Below, piece after piece: positions 24,553 through 32,581 of a stretch of 64,000 bases of DNA. The stretch is taken from assembly GCA_964420125.1 (NCBI GenBank), contig CAYQQQ010000011.1:62001-126000 (forward strand), read 5' to 3'. The translations under genes and the position numbers were made by a program. Under the pieces are notes generated by a model, which saw only the letters and a program-made list of their open reading frames with translations, searched no databases and was not told the origin of the DNA. The stretch comes from CAYQQQ01 sp964420125 (GTDB lineage Bacteria > Actinomycetota > Acidimicrobiia > Acidimicrobiales > Microtrichaceae). How positions within the stretch are numbered: position 1 is the stretch's first letter; each line of letters opens with the position of its first letter.

Positions 24553-26076
24553 GTGAGCGGTCCCACCGGTGCCGGGGTGCCCGGCGGCGTCGACGTGCTG
24601 GCCGACCTCGAGGTGCGGGTGGGTGGTCAGGCGTCGGCGACGGCGCACGCGGCCCGCCTGCTGGGCCTACTGGGTGCATCCGTCGGTCGGGAGGTGGCCC
24701 TCGACGGCGTGCAGGCCGCCGGGACCGCTGTGGCGGCGCTCGACGCGCCGCAGGATCCGGCGGGGGAGTGGGCGCGGAGCGGGGCGATGGCGCTCACAGG
24801 CGACCCGGAGGGTGCGCCGCTGGTGGCCCCCGGGTCTCCGGCGGCGACCGCGCGGGGTGCCGGCCTGGCGCTGGAGGTGCTCACCGCGGCGGGTGGTCTG
24901 GAGAAGGTGCACGTGGACGGGGGGGCGCTGCTGGGGGAGCGGGCGGCGATCGCCGGGCTGTCGCGGGCCGGCAGCCGGTCGGCCGGAGGGAGCTGTCGGA
25001 TGCTGCCGACGGGGAGCGGTTGGGTCGCGGTGAACCTCCCCCGTGACAGCGATCACGAGCTCCTGCCGGCGTGGTTGGAGGTGGAGGTCCGAGGGGATCC
25101 GTGGGATGCGGTGGCAGGGCGCCTCGCGGGCGACGACGCTCGGGCGCTGGTGGACCGCGCTGCGCTGATGGGGTTGGCGGTGGCGTCGGTGGGTGTGGCG
25201 CCGGGGCCCGGCGCGGGCCACCCCGACGGCGCGGCGTCCCGACCCGTCGCACCGTGGCGGCTCGAGTCCCTCACGCCGAGAGGTGCAGCGACCGGCCACC
25301 GCCAGCCCGGACTGGTCGTCGACCTGTCCGCGCTCTGGGCCGGTCCGCTGTGCGCCGACCTCCTGGGCCTGGCCGGGTTCCACGTGGTGAAGGTGGAGTC
25401 CCTGGGTCGCCCCGACGGCGCTCGCCTCGGACCTCCGGCGTTCTACGACCTCCTCCACGGCGGTCATCGCAGCGTGGCGCTCGACCTGGGGGACCCCACG
25501 TCACGCGAGGCGCTGCTCGAGCTCATGGCGCAGGCGGACGTGGTGGTGGAGTCCTCCCGTCCTCGGGCGCTCGACGGCCTGGGGCTCGGCCCGAGCGAGC
25601 TGCGTCGGCGCGCGCCGCAGGTGGTCTGGGTGTCGGTGACCGGCTACGGCCGTGACGGAGCGTGGAAGGACCGGGTGGCGTTCGGCGACGACGCCGCAGC
25701 GGCCGCGGGGCTGGTGGCCGTCGGCGAGGACGGACGACCACGGTTCTGCGGCGACGCCATCGCCGATCCGCTGGCCGGGCTCCACGCCGCGGTGGCGGCG
25801 GTGGCGCTGTGGCGTGCCGGCAGGGGAGGCCTCGTGGACGTGTCGCTGTGGGCTGCCGCGAGGTCGGTCCTCGCCGGCGGCGGGGCCGTGGGAGCCGCGT
25901 CGCCGGCGGCGCGACGTCGTGGCGACGCCTGGGTGCTGGACACCGCCGAGGGGGTGGTGCCGGTGTGCGCGCCGCGGGCACGGCAGGGCACGATGCCCTC
26001 CGCTCCGTCGGGTGCCCACACCGCAGAGGTGCTCGGAGCCCTGGCGGGAGGAGCGGGGCTGCTCCCCGAGGGGTGA
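24553..26076 (+). CDS. Atypical class III CoA-transferase-like protein
   Basis: This protein has about 507 residues from GTG 24553. The second half is a recognisable CaiB/Frc-type domain: VVDLSALWAGPLCADLLGLAG, HVVKVESLGRPDG, GGHRSVALDLGDPTSREAL, VVESSRPRALDGLGL and WVSVTGYGRDGAW, then FGDDAAAAAGL and the dimer-contact DPLAGLHAAVAAVALW. The first 250 residues look like a decayed copy of the same fold, and the C-terminus is short, ending before the usual HTxEVL helix is complete. Such proteins transfer CoA between carboxylates through a catalytic Asp. Whether this one is active is doubtful. A hairpin follows it. Confidence 0.6.
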   Translation: MSGPTGAGVPGGVDVLADLEVRVGGQASATAHAARLLGLLGASVGREVALDGVQAAGTAVAALDAPQDPAGEWARSGAMALTGDPEGAPLVAPGSPAATARGAGLALEVLTAAGGLEKVHVDGGALLGERAAIAGLSRAGSRSAGGSCRMLPTGSGWVAVNLPRDSDHELLPAWLEVEVRGDPWDAVAGRLAGDDARALVDRAALMGLAVASVGVAPGPGAGHPDGAASRPVAPWRLESLTPRGAATGHRQPGLVVDLSALWAGPLCADLLGLAGFHVVKVESLGRPDGARLGPPAFYDLLHGGHRSVALDLGDPTSREALLELMAQADVVVESSRPRALDGLGLGPSELRRRAPQVVWVSVTGYGRDGAWKDRVAFGDDAAAAAGLVAVGEDGRPRFCGDAIADPLAGLHAAVAAVALWRAGRGGLVDVSLWAAARSVLAGGGAVGAASPAARRRGDAWVLDTAEGVVPVCAPRARQGTMPSAPSGAHTAEVLGALAGGAGLLPEG

Positions 26077-26087
26077 GCGCCGGGCGA

Positions 26088-26109
26088 GCAGCCGGCGGAT
26101 CCCGGCTGC
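26088..26109 (+). terminator. Hairpin after the atypical CoA-transferase gene
   Basis: GCAGCCGG (26088-26095) and CCGGCTGC (26102-26109) form an 8-bp perfect stem with a six-base loop, 12 bases after the stop codon. There is no T-run. Confidence 0.5.
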
Positions 26110-26160
26110 GGGGCGTACTCTGCGAGGAGCTGTGTCGTCGGTCACGAGACACCGGCCTCA

Positions 26161-26213
26161 GCCTTCTGGTTATACTTTGCTACCACTTGGTGAGAACTTT
26201 CGATAGGTGGTAG
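26161..26213 (+). promoter_or_regulatory. Promoter and operator pair 3, before the carboxylase/Mo-hydroxylase operon
   Basis: A -10-like TATACT is at 26171-26176. Immediately downstream, GCTACCACTTGGTGAG (26179-26194, centre 26186.5) is a full operator; a right half-site TGGT (26167-26170) places another centre at 26165.5, 21 bp away. A further 7-bp arm, GTGGTAG (26207-26213), mirrors CTACCAC. The operator would cover the transcription start, fitting repression. The leader to ATG 26282 would be about 95 bases. Confidence 0.65.
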
Positions 26214-26281
26214 TGTGAGGCGGCCGGGGGGCTGGGAGCTGTCCGGGGTGCCACGACCGTCCCAGAAAGGCGAGGTCCGCA

Positions 26282-28426
26282 ATGGCTGAGTATTTCGTGG
26301 CCTGTGATGCAGGCGGAACGATGACCGACGTCATCGTGGTCGACGAGGAGGGCCGCAGCGTCATCGGCAAGGCGCCCACCTCTCCGCACGACGAGAGCGT
26401 CGGCTACATGGAGTCGCTCGAGGAAGCCCTCGAGTACATGGGCATCGACCCTCACGGCGAGGGGCGGGAGTTCGGCAAGCACATCGAGACCGCCGTGTAC
26501 ACCGGCACCTCGATGCTGAACACGGTGATCAACATGAACGGGCTCAAGACGGGCCTGATCGTCACCAAGGGCTTCGAGGACATCATCGCCCAGGGGCGGG
26601 GGTCGCAGACCTTCATCGGCATGCAGTGGAGCGAGATCACCCACATGCAGTACCGCAAGCACCGCATCCCCCTGGTGCCACGCCAGCAGGCCCGAGGGGT
26701 GACGGAGCGGATCGACATGTTCGGCCAGCCGGTGATCCCGCTCTACGAGCACGAGGTCGAACAGGGCGTCCGCGAGCTGTTGGTCGACGAGGAGTGCGAG
26801 GCGCTGGCCATCGTGTTCCTGCACTCCTACACCAACGCCATGCACGAGGAGCGGGCCGGCCAGATCGCCCGCCGGGTCATGGAGGAGGTGGGGCGAGAGG
26901 TCCCCTTGGAGCTCTCCAGCGAGGTCGCCCCCACCGCTCGTGAGGTCTCCCGAGCCAACGCCACGGTCATCCAGGCCTACGCGTCCAGCCCCGCCCGCAA
27001 GCAGCTCGTGCGCATCGAGGAGAAGCTCCGGGGCATCAAGTACCCCCACAACCTCAAGACCGTGCTCGGCTACGGCGGCATCGCGGACGTCCGCTACCCG
27101 CGGCTGTTCGAGGCGGCGATGTCCGGCCCGGTGGGCGGACTCATGGGCGCCAAGTACCTGGCCAGCGTGATCGGCGAGGAGAACATCGTCTGCTCCGACG
27201 TCGGCGGCACCTCCTTCGACGCCGGGGCCATCACCGCCGGCGTGCTGCCCATCGACCGGGAGCCCGGGTTCCAGGACATGTACGTGAACGTCCCGATGCT
27301 GGGGATCATCTCCATCGGCGCCGGCACCGGCACGTACATCCGCCTCGATCCGCAGACCAACCGGCTCAAGCTGGGCCCGGACTCGGCGGGAGGCACCCCC
27401 GGGCCCACCTTCATGGAGGCGGGCAACACCACGCCCACCATCAACGACGCCAACCTCCTGCTGGGCATCCTCAACGAGGACAACTACCTCGGCGGCAAGG
27501 TGAAGGTGAACAAGCAGGTCTCCTACGACCTGTTCAAGGAGAAGATCGCCGATCCGCTCGGCCTCGACGTGTACGTCGCCGCGGAGACCTGCCTCGACCT
27601 GCTCAACGTGATGATGCGCGAGCACCTGGTGCGCAGCGTGATGGTCGGCCACGACATCCGCGACTACGTGCTGCTGGGCTACGGCGGCGGCGGCCCGCTG
27701 CACATGCTGGGCTACGCCAGCGACCTCCCGTGGAAGGCGGTCGTCACCGTGCCCCACGCCGGTGCCTTCTCCGCATGGGGAGGGGCCTGCATGGACTACT
27801 CGCACCGCCGCCACAAGAGCGTGGCCTCCATGATCGACCCGTCGATGGACGACGCCACCAAGGTGGGCTACCTCCAGCCGGTCACCATGGCCTGGAACGC
27901 CCTCGAGGACGAGGTGGTCGCCGAGCTGGAGTCCGAGGGGTTCCGTCGCGACCAGATCTCCACCAAGCGGGTCATCTACATGAAGTACCTCGGCCAGCTC
28001 GACGACATCGAGGTGGACTCTCCGGTCGAGAGCATCGACAACGTCGAGGACGTCGACAAGCTCGTGTCGGCGTTCGAGGACCGCTACACGAAGCTGTTCA
28101 CCCTGGTGGCCAAGAACGAGTACGTGCCGATCCAGGTCACCGAGGTCTGCATCGTCGCCAAGGTGGACACCGTCAAGCCCAAGCTGCGCCGCCACGAGCT
28201 GGCGGACCGCAAACCCGACAAGAAGGCGTTCAAGTTCACCCGACCGGTGTTCCGAGGTGGGCGGTGGCAGGATGCGGACGTGTGGCGCATGGAGGATCTG
28301 GTGCCGGGCAACGAGATCGACGGCCTCGCCGTCATCGAGGCCTCCAACACCACCCTCTTCGTGCCACCGGAATGGCACATGCGAATCGATGAGCACGACA
28401 TCTACTGGCTCGAGCGGAAGGACTGA
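26282..28426 (+). CDS. Acetone-carboxylase-like beta subunit (hydantoinase A/oxoprolinase family)
   Basis: This 714-residue actin-like ATPase fold protein has the length of the acetone carboxylase beta subunit AcxA. The N-terminal DAGGTMTDVIVVDEEG binds phosphate, MSGPVGGLMGAKYLA and CSDVGGTSFDAG form the second nucleotide segment, and YGGGGPLHMLGYA lies near the C-terminal domain. In acetone and acetophenone carboxylases this subunit uses ATP to phosphorylate the ketone enol and bicarbonate. Alpha and gamma homologues follow at 3- and 11-bp gaps, so the complete heterohexameric carboxylase is encoded. The true substrate may be another ketone. It is the first gene of a roughly 12.7-kb operon behind operator pair 3. 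Confidence 0.82.
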   Translation: MAEYFVACDAGGTMTDVIVVDEEGRSVIGKAPTSPHDESVGYMESLEEALEYMGIDPHGEGREFGKHIETAVYTGTSMLNTVINMNGLKTGLIVTKGFEDIIAQGRGSQTFIGMQWSEITHMQYRKHRIPLVPRQQARGVTERIDMFGQPVIPLYEHEVEQGVRELLVDEECEALAIVFLHSYTNAMHEERAGQIARRVMEEVGREVPLELSSEVAPTAREVSRANATVIQAYASSPARKQLVRIEEKLRGIKYPHNLKTVLGYGGIADVRYPRLFEAAMSGPVGGLMGAKYLASVIGEENIVCSDVGGTSFDAGAITAGVLPIDREPGFQDMYVNVPMLGIISIGAGTGTYIRLDPQTNRLKLGPDSAGGTPGPTFMEAGNTTPTINDANLLLGILNEDNYLGGKVKVNKQVSYDLFKEKIADPLGLDVYVAAETCLDLLNVMMREHLVRSVMVGHDIRDYVLLGYGGGGPLHMLGYASDLPWKAVVTVPHAGAFSAWGGACMDYSHRRHKSVASMIDPSMDDATKVGYLQPVTMAWNALEDEVVAELESEGFRRDQISTKRVIYMKYLGQLDDIEVDSPVESIDNVEDVDKLVSAFEDRYTKLFTLVAKNEYVPIQVTEVCIVAKVDTVKPKLRRHELADRKPDKKAFKFTRPVFRGGRWQDADVWRMEDLVPGNEIDGLAVIEASNTTLFVPPEWHMRIDEHDIYWLERKD

Positions 28427-28429
28427 GGA

Positions 28430-30619
28430 ATGTCTGAACTCACCCTCGCCAAGCAGCTGAAGGCCAACGACAAGGCCTTCTCCAAGTCGGGGAGCCTCTT
28501 CGGCCTCGACCGGTTGAAGCGCAAGGAGGAGGACCCCGGCACCTACGAGGCGCTGTGGCACATCCTCTCCAACGTCTGCAACATCGCCTGGGAGACGGGC
28601 TGCAAGGTGTCGTCCTCACCCATCGCGGTGGAGGGTGGCGACGCCCTGTGGGCGCTGCACCTGCCCACCGGCGAGGCGGTGTGCGTCTCGCGTGGCATCA
28701 CCGCCCATCCCGGCCTGCTGGCCGACATGATCCGCAGCTTCATCGAGATGGGCTACGAGGACTCGCCGGGCTTCCACCAGGGCGACATCTTCGAGAACAA
28801 CGACCCCCACTACGGCGGCATCCACTCCCCGGACTTCGACACCGCCATGCCGCTGTTCTACGGCGACACGCTCATCGGTTGGGCGAGCTGCGTCACCCAC
28901 GTGAGCGACTGCGGTTCGGTCACCCCGGGATCCGTGGGCTTCCTCAACCCCGACTGCTACTCCGACGGCGTGTGCATCTCCATGGAGAAGGTGGGGGAGA
29001 AGGACGCGTTCTACCCCTGGTACGACAAGCGGATCCGCTCCCGCACCCGCACCCCCGACTTCGTGCTGGGCGACGCCAAGGGTCGTCTCGCCGGGTGCAT
29101 CACCATCCGTGACCGGGTGACCGAGGTCATCGACAAGTACGGGCTGGAGTTCTACCTGGACGCCGTGCACGAGTTCGTCGAGGACAGCCGTCGCTACGCC
29201 GTGGGTCGTGTGAACACCCAGACCGTTCCCGGTCGCCTGCGCAAGTCGCAGTTCAAGGACCTGGCCATGAAGGGCAAGAACGTCATCCTGGGCAAGCAGG
29301 ACGTCGACTGCCTCATGGCGCTGCCCATGGAGATCGAGATCGACGGCGACGCCAACGTGCGCTTCTCGCTGCGGGGCGCCAGCGGCACCGTGCCCTTCGG
29401 GGAGAACATCCACCCCACGGCGCTCAAGTCGGGCTTGCTCAACGGGTACTCCCACATCGTGGGCTTCGACATGTTCAACTCCGGCCCTGCCGCCTCCTGG
29501 GAGGTGGAGACGCCGCCGGCGGGCTCCTGGGCGAACCCCTTCGAGGTCGACTGGTCGGCCTCCTCGGGCGTGGCCTGGGCACCGGCGGTCATGTGGATGA
29601 GCAGCCTCTACGAGTCCTTCGGCCGGCTGTTCCAGATGCGTGGCTTCGTCGAGGAGATGGCCGCCGGCGCGGCCACCACGATGACCGCCGAGTTCGCCGG
29701 CGTCACCCAGCTCGGCTACTACCTGGCGAGCCTCACCCTGGAGCAGGCCAGCAACGGCTCCCCTGCCCGCGGCTACGCAGATGGTGAGAACAGCGCCTGG
29801 TGCATCTACACGCCCAACGCCGACTTCGGCAACGCCGAGGTCACCGAGCTGTACTTCCCGATCCTCTACCTCGGGCGCAACATCGAACCCGACTCGGCCG
29901 GCTACGGCCGCTTCCGTGGGGGCCTCGGCCACACGGCGGTGTGGATGGTGCACAACACGCCCTCGGGCATCGACTACCAGTGCGGCGACGCCGGCATGCG
30001 CTCCAAGGTCCTGGCCAACCACGGCATGTACGGCGCCTACCCGAGCGTGCCCGACACCGCGAGCTACGCCCACGGAACCAACGTGAAGCAGCTGATCGAG
30101 GAGGGCAAGCCGCTGGTGCACGGCCGCGGACCGGCGGAGGATCCCACGCTGGACCATGTCGTCGATGCCACGGAGATCGTGAGCCCGGCCCAACCGCCCT
30201 TCCTCACCCCAGAGCCGTTGCAGAACTACGACCTGATCCTTCACCCGATCTCCGGCGCGCAGTCGATGGGCGACCCCATCGAACGCGATCCGGCCATGAT
30301 CGAGGAGGACCTCAACAAGGGCTGGACCACCGTGCGGGTGGCCAGCGAGATCCACGGAGCGGTGGTGCGACAGGACGGCTCGTCCTTCACCGTCGATCGC
30401 CGTGCCACCGAGGCGCGCCGGGCGGAGATCCGCGAGCAGCGCAAGGCCCGGGCCGTGCCGTTCAGGGAGTGGTGGTCAGAGGAGCGCCAGAAGGTCCAGG
30501 CCAAGGAGAACATGGATCCCGCCGTGCTCACGATGTGGCGCTCGTCCATGGAGCTCTCGCCCGACTACGGCGGTGAGCTGCGGGCCTTCTGGGGCCTGCC
30601 CGAGGACTTCGAGTTCTAG
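28430..30619 (+). CDS. Acetone-carboxylase-like alpha subunit (hydantoinase B family)
   Basis: This 729-residue protein is of HyuB/AcxB type. IFENNDPHYGGIHSPDFDTAMPLF carries the conserved NDP and His-Asp residues of the family's metal site; CVTHVSDCGSVTPGS and GRFRGGLGHTAVWMVHN are further family blocks. In acetone carboxylase the alpha subunit holds a manganese centre where carboxylation occurs. The C-terminal 100 residues are charged and end YGGELRAFWGLPEDFEF. Its 3-bp distance from the beta gene implies equal expression. HyuB-family proteins also form hydantoinases and oxoprolinases, but the gamma gene downstream argues for a carboxylase. Confidence 0.82.
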   Translation: MSELTLAKQLKANDKAFSKSGSLFGLDRLKRKEEDPGTYEALWHILSNVCNIAWETGCKVSSSPIAVEGGDALWALHLPTGEAVCVSRGITAHPGLLADMIRSFIEMGYEDSPGFHQGDIFENNDPHYGGIHSPDFDTAMPLFYGDTLIGWASCVTHVSDCGSVTPGSVGFLNPDCYSDGVCISMEKVGEKDAFYPWYDKRIRSRTRTPDFVLGDAKGRLAGCITIRDRVTEVIDKYGLEFYLDAVHEFVEDSRRYAVGRVNTQTVPGRLRKSQFKDLAMKGKNVILGKQDVDCLMALPMEIEIDGDANVRFSLRGASGTVPFGENIHPTALKSGLLNGYSHIVGFDMFNSGPAASWEVETPPAGSWANPFEVDWSASSGVAWAPAVMWMSSLYESFGRLFQMRGFVEEMAAGAATTMTAEFAGVTQLGYYLASLTLEQASNGSPARGYADGENSAWCIYTPNADFGNAEVTELYFPILYLGRNIEPDSAGYGRFRGGLGHTAVWMVHNTPSGIDYQCGDAGMRSKVLANHGMYGAYPSVPDTASYAHGTNVKQLIEEGKPLVHGRGPAEDPTLDHVVDATEIVSPAQPPFLTPEPLQNYDLILHPISGAQSMGDPIERDPAMIEEDLNKGWTTVRVASEIHGAVVRQDGSSFTVDRRATEARRAEIREQRKARAVPFREWWSEERQKVQAKENMDPAVLTMWRSSMELSPDYGGELRAFWGLPEDFEF

Positions 30620-30630
30620 GAGGCATCGTC

Positions 30631-31170
30631 ATGGCTGTCGACAAGTCCGACATCGAGATGCTGATCGACGGGAAGCTGGCCTGGCCGGCGGTCCAGGAGC
30701 TGATGCGCGAGGCCAAGGACTCCGACCGCTTCGACAAGTACGTGGAGATCCTCGAGTCGCGCGTGGCGTGGGACGACAGGATCCTGCTGCCCCTGACCCC
30801 CGTGCTGTCGATCGTGGACAAGGGCGGGTCGCGGGTGGTGAAGTGCCGTTGCGGGCACGAGTTCGGCGACTACCGGGTGAACTGGAAGCTCTCTGCGCTC
30901 ATCAACGTCCGTGACTCCGAGGAGTCGCTGTCGGAGGTGTACAAGGGTCGGGAGCTGCCGGATCCCTCCTGGGTGCAGGTGCGGGAGTACATCTGTCCGG
31001 GATGCGGCACGCAGCTGGAGGTCGAGGCGGTGCCGCGCGGGTGCCCGCCGGACTTCGACTTCCTGCCCGACCTCGACACCTTCTACGAGGACTGGCTGGG
31101 CCGCCCGCTGCCCGGCCGGGTCGAGTTCGACGATCGCACCCTCGACGTCGTCGCGGGCTGGACCGGCTGA
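30631..31170 (+). CDS. Acetone-carboxylase-like gamma subunit (zinc-binding)
   Basis: This 179-residue protein matches AcxC in size (about 20 kDa) and in its zinc site: C72 and C74 (KCRCGHEFGDY) with C122 and C125 (ICPGCG). Its presence separates acetone-type carboxylases from hydantoinases. The first 160 residues are nearly the same as the N-terminal part of the fusion protein at 37266, with about 15 differences by eye and high identity in DNA too. An AGGAGG-like site precedes ATG 30631. It is 21 bp from the first molybdenum-hydroxylase gene, so both enzymes are co-expressed. Confidence 0.82.
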   Translation: MAVDKSDIEMLIDGKLAWPAVQELMREAKDSDRFDKYVEILESRVAWDDRILLPLTPVLSIVDKGGSRVVKCRCGHEFGDYRVNWKLSALINVRDSEESLSEVYKGRELPDPSWVQVREYICPGCGTQLEVEAVPRGCPPDFDFLPDLDTFYEDWLGRPLPGRVEFDDRTLDVVAGWTG

Positions 31171-31191
31171 CCCCGCGCGGGGGAACCTCCC

Positions 31192-32067
31192 ATGAAGCCG
31201 GCGCCGGTCGACTACGAGGCCCCCACCGCTCTCGCGGAAGCCGTGGCGCTGCTGGCGGACCCTGATCGTGACGCGGTGGTCCTGGCGGGAGGTCAGAGCC
31301 TGATGCCGATGCTCAACCTCCGCCTGGCCCGACCGGGCCTGCTGGTCGACCTCCGCCGCATCGAGGGCCTCGAGGGCATCGATGCGCAAGGGGACCTCAT
31401 CGTGATCGGCGCGATGGCGACCAAGCGCGCGGTGGAGCGGTCGCACCTGGTGCGCGATCGCCAGCCGCTGCTCCACGCGGCGACCGTGCTGGTCGGCCAT
31501 CCGCAGATCCGCAACCGTGGCACGGTGGGCGGGTCGATGGCCCACGCCGATCCCGCTGCGGAGTACCCGGCGGTGGCCATGGCCTGCGACGCGGAGATGC
31601 GGGTGATCGGCCCCGGTGGTGAGCGGACGATCGCGGCGGCGGACTTCTTCCTCGGCTACCTCACCACGGCGATGGAGCCCGGGGAGCTGCTGGCCTCGGT
31701 CCGCATCCCGGTCATCGCCGACGGCACGGGCTGGTCGTTCCAGGAGCTGTCCCGGCGTCACGGCGACTTCGCCATGGTGGGCACCGCCGTGACCGTGCGC
31801 CTCGAAGCCGGTCGGTGCCGCCAGGCGCGGATCGTGCTGTTCGCCGTCGGTCCTGCGCCGCTGCGGGTGCTCGTCGCCGAGGGGCTCCTCGAGGGCGAGG
31901 AGCCCAGCGAGGAGCTGTTCGACCGGGCGGCATCGGCCGCGATGGATGCGGTCGAGGAGCCGATGTCGGATGTGCACGCATCGGGGGAGTACCGGCGCCA
32001 CCTTGCCGGGGTGCTGGTCGGTCGGGCCCTGCGGGAGGCGGTGGCTCGTGCCACCGGCACACCATGA
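31192..32067 (+). CDS. Molybdenum hydroxylase FAD subunit (CoxM-like)
   Basis: This 291-residue flavoprotein of the xanthine dehydrogenase family starts [21 protein letters not shown]. The FAD-pyrophosphate motif [18 protein letters not shown] is near residues 31-48, with the second motif [19 protein letters not shown] near 110. It passes electrons from the [2Fe-2S] subunit to an acceptor. The gene order (medium, small, large) is the usual cox-type order, and its stop overlaps the next start (ATGA). No molybdenum-cofactor maturation gene of the CoxF/XdhC type is visible in this operon. Confidence 0.87.
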   Translation: MKPAPVDYEAPTALAEAVALLADPDRDAVVLAGGQSLMPMLNLRLARPGLLVDLRRIEGLEGIDAQGDLIVIGAMATKRAVERSHLVRDRQPLLHAATVLVGHPQIRNRGTVGGSMAHADPAAEYPAVAMACDAEMRVIGPGGERTIAAADFFLGYLTTAMEPGELLASVRIPVIADGTGWSFQELSRRHGDFAMVGTAVTVRLEAGRCRQARIVLFAVGPAPLRVLVAEGLLEGEEPSEELFDRAASAAMDAVEEPMSDVHASGEYRRHLAGVLVGRALREAVARATGTP

Positions 32068-32570
32068 GCGGTGACCGGCGACGGGTGTCGCTGTCGGTCA
32101 ACGGTCGGCACCACGAGGTGCTGGTGGAGCCGCGCCTGACCCTGGTCGACCTCCTGCGCTCCGAGCTGGGCCTCACCGGGACCCACGTGGGGTGCGAGCA
32201 CGGCGTGTGCGGTGCCTGCACGGTGCTCGTCGACGGTCGAGCGACCCGTTCGTGCCTGATGCTGGCGGTGCAGGCGGACGGGGTCGAGGTGACGACCGTG
32301 GAGGGCCTGGCGGAGGCCGACGGCACGCTGCACCCGATCCAGCAGGCATTCTCCGAGGAGCACGGCCTGCAGTGCGGGTTCTGCACACCCGGCTTCCTCA
32401 TGGCCGCCTACGAGCTGCTGGAGGAGGATCCCGATCCCTCCGAGGAGACCATCCGCGACGTGCTGGGCGGCCAGCTCTGCCGATGCACCGGCTACCAGGG
32501 GATCCTCCGCGCCGTGCACCTGGCCGCGGCCCGCATGCGGGCCGCCCGTTCGGCGGACGCGCACGGGTAG
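32064..32570 (+). CDS. Molybdenum hydroxylase [2Fe-2S] subunit (CoxS-like)
   Basis: This 168-residue protein holds both clusters expected in the family. A plant-type ferredoxin site [16 protein letters not shown] with the fourth Cys in TRSC sits at about residues 40-70. The helical domain site is QCGFCTPG and CRCTGYQ near residues 103-145. It carries electrons from the molybdopterin subunit to the FAD subunit. The N-terminal strand [20 protein letters not shown] is standard. It overlaps the FAD subunit by four bases and is followed 11 bp later by the large subunit. Confidence 0.9.
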   Translation: MSGDRRRVSLSVNGRHHEVLVEPRLTLVDLLRSELGLTGTHVGCEHGVCGACTVLVDGRATRSCLMLAVQADGVEVTTVEGLAEADGTLHPIQQAFSEEHGLQCGFCTPGFLMAAYELLEEDPDPSEETIRDVLGGQLCRCTGYQGILRAVHLAAARMRAARSADAHG

Positions 32571-32581
32571 GAGCGCACACG

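Noticed and set aside
26180..28561. A 793-codon open frame on the minus strand across the carboxylase beta gene
   Set aside because: It mirrors the codon periodicity of the plus-strand gene, has no recognisable domain and runs over the promoter. It is a GC-rich shadow frame, as are similar long frames opposite the flavoprotein and PFOR genes.
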